From positions 1 through 13,342 of the forward strand of contig MNXK01000239.1 of assembly GCA_001872165.1 (NCBI GenBank): DNA of 13,342 bases, written 5' to 3'. The stretch is from Anaerolineae bacterium CG2_30_58_95 (GTDB lineage Bacteria > Chloroflexota > Anaerolineae > Anaerolineales > Villigracilaceae). Numbering within the stretch: the stretch's first letter is position 1; every line of letters begins with the position of its first letter. The position numbers and the translations under genes were made by a program. Below are positions 12,314 through 13,342 of the stretch, in pieces. The notes under the pieces were generated by a model. It was not told where the DNA came from. It did not search any database and saw nothing but the letters and a program-made list of their open reading frames with translations.

Positions 12314-13342
12314 ATGCGACTTCCTCCCTTCAAGCTCGAACGCTACTTTGCTAAATACGAATTCAGCGCCCGTTACCTGTTATGCAGCTCGGACTGTGAG
12401 TCGCTTTTGGTGAGCGACCTGCTGGCCCTCGAACCGGGCGCAGACGAAAGTCTGAAGCGCCACTGGCTGGGCTACACCGAGTCAACCGGCGCGCCGTCGC
12501 TGCGCAAGGAAATCGCCAACATCTATGATTCCATCACACCGGGGCAGGTGCTGGTTCACAGCGGCGCGCAGGAAGCCATCTTTCTGTTCATGCACGCCGC
12601 GCTGCAACCCGGCGACCACGTCATCGTCCACTGGCCGTGCTACCAGTCGCTGTTCGAGGTAGCCAGGGGCATCGGCTGCGAAGTAAGTTTTTGGGAAGCG
12701 CGCGTCGAAAACGGCTGGACGCTCGAACTGGACGAACTCAAGCGGATGCTGCGTCCCAATACCCGCGCCGTCATCGTCAACACGCCGCACAACCCGACCG
12801 GTTCCCTGATGCCGCGCTCCGATTTCCTCGCCCTGAACGCGCTCTGCGCGGAGCATTCGTTGTCACAGGAGCGCGGCATTTTACTGTTCTGCGACGAAGT
12901 CTACCGCGAACTGGAGTACGACCCCGCCAGCCGCCTGCCGTCCGCCTGCGACGTCAACCCGCTGGCGGTTTCGCTGGGCGTCATGTCCAAGACTTATGGG
13001 CTGGCCGGCCTGCGCATCGGCTGGATCGCCACGCGCAACGCCGATATCTACAATCGCATGGCCGCGCTCAAAGATTACACCACCATCTGCAACAGTGCGC
13101 CGAGCGAGTTCCTGGCCGAGCTGGCCTTACGCCACCGCGACCAGATCGCCGGGCGGAATTTGCAGATTATCCATTCCAACCTTGCCCGGCTGGATGACTT
13201 TTTCTCCCGCCGCGCTGACCGGTTCTCGTGGGTGCGTCCCAAGGCTGGGCCTATCGCTTTTCCGCGCCTGCTAAAAGGGGATGTGGAAACATTTTGTGAT
13301 GAACTCGTCCACGAAAGTGGTGTGCTCCTGCTGCCCGGCAGC
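12314..13342 (+). CDS. Class I/II PLP-dependent aminotransferase (3' end outside the window)
   Basis: The frame is open from the ATG at 12314 to the last base (343 codons), so the gene is cut by the window end. Family members run about 370-400 residues, so only a short C-terminal part should be missing. The PLP lysine is Lys226 in VMSKTYGLAGLRIGW. Other fold-type I residues are visible: NTPHNPTG (156-163), DEVYRELEY (194-202) with Asp194 and Tyr197, SGAQEAIF (83-90) and Arg234. An in-frame TAG at 12284 and no other start codon fix the start at 12314. The substrate is not predictable. The sequence resembles amino-acid aminotransferases that include capreomycidine-synthase-like and aspartate/tyrosine types. 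Shadow frames on either strand overlap it. Confidence 0.92.
   Translation, partial: MRLPPFKLERYFAKYEFSARYLLCSSDCESLLVSDLLALEPGADESLKRHWLGYTESTGAPSLRKEIANIYDSITPGQVLVHSGAQEAIFLFMHAALQPGDHVIVHWPCYQSLFEVARGIGCEVSFWEARVENGWTLELDELKRMLRPNTRAVIVNTPHNPTGSLMPRSDFLALNALCAEHSLSQERGILLFCDEVYRELEYDPASRLPSACDVNPLAVSLGVMSKTYGLAGLRIGWIATRNADIYNRMAALKDYTTICNSAPSEFLAELALRHRDQIAGRNLQIIHSNLARLDDFFSRRADRFSWVRPKAGPIAFPRLLKGDVETFCDELVHESGVLLLPGS

Noticed and set aside
12637..13197. A plus-strand frame inside the aminotransferase
   Set aside because: The correct frame from 12314 is open to the window end and carries the PLP-binding motifs; this one is a frame-shifted shadow.

Overview
The window is a piece of a bacterial chromosome, probably from Chloroflexota (Anaerolineae-like). 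That placement is an inference from gene content, GC-rich codon use and short heptamer repeats between genes. No rRNA or marker gene here can confirm it. Most genes are housekeeping or signalling genes, and two small toxin-antitoxin-type modules sit among them. No tRNA, rRNA, CRISPR array, insertion sequence or prophage was found.

Layout. Positions 1-132 hold a heptamer repeat and a 14-bp hairpin. A lipoate/octanoate transferase family gene (133-954, minus) is divergent from a tight three-gene plus-strand operon. The operon encodes a receiver domain fused to a degenerate MinD/ParA-like domain (1197-2363), a sirtuin (2360-3160) and a GAF histidine kinase (3153-4337). A possible structured leader precedes the operon. 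A perfect 10-bp hairpin covers the ribosome binding site and start codon of the kinase. Convergent to the operon is a minus-strand cluster: a Phd/YefM-type antitoxin, a PIN toxin and a DUF503 protein (5463 down to 4344). Its promoter has a consensus -35 and a -10 lying inside a perfect 28-bp palindrome.

The plus strand then carries folC (5576-6937), lon (6956-9430), a short-chain dehydrogenase (9580-10467) and an M24 Xaa-Pro peptidase (10464-11570). A lower-GC DUF4258/YgiT-zinc-finger pair follows (11643-12177). A PLP aminotransferase (12314 onward) runs off the window end.

How the parts work together. The receiver/sirtuin/kinase operon looks like a signalling unit in which NAD-dependent deacylation is co-expressed with a two-component pair. 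The output domain is not a DNA-binding one. Lon, FolC, the dehydrogenase and the peptidase are ordinary protein turnover and metabolism.

The most unusual feature is a set of period-7 repeat arrays: GGTCGAA, NNTTACG, TCACTCG and GTGATGC/GTGATAC. They sit beside genes, overlap the lon stop codon, form an imperfect long hairpin upstream of the dehydrogenase, and in one case lie in frame inside folC. The other leads of interest are the kinase-start hairpin, the sirtuin-containing two-component operon and the antitoxin operator.
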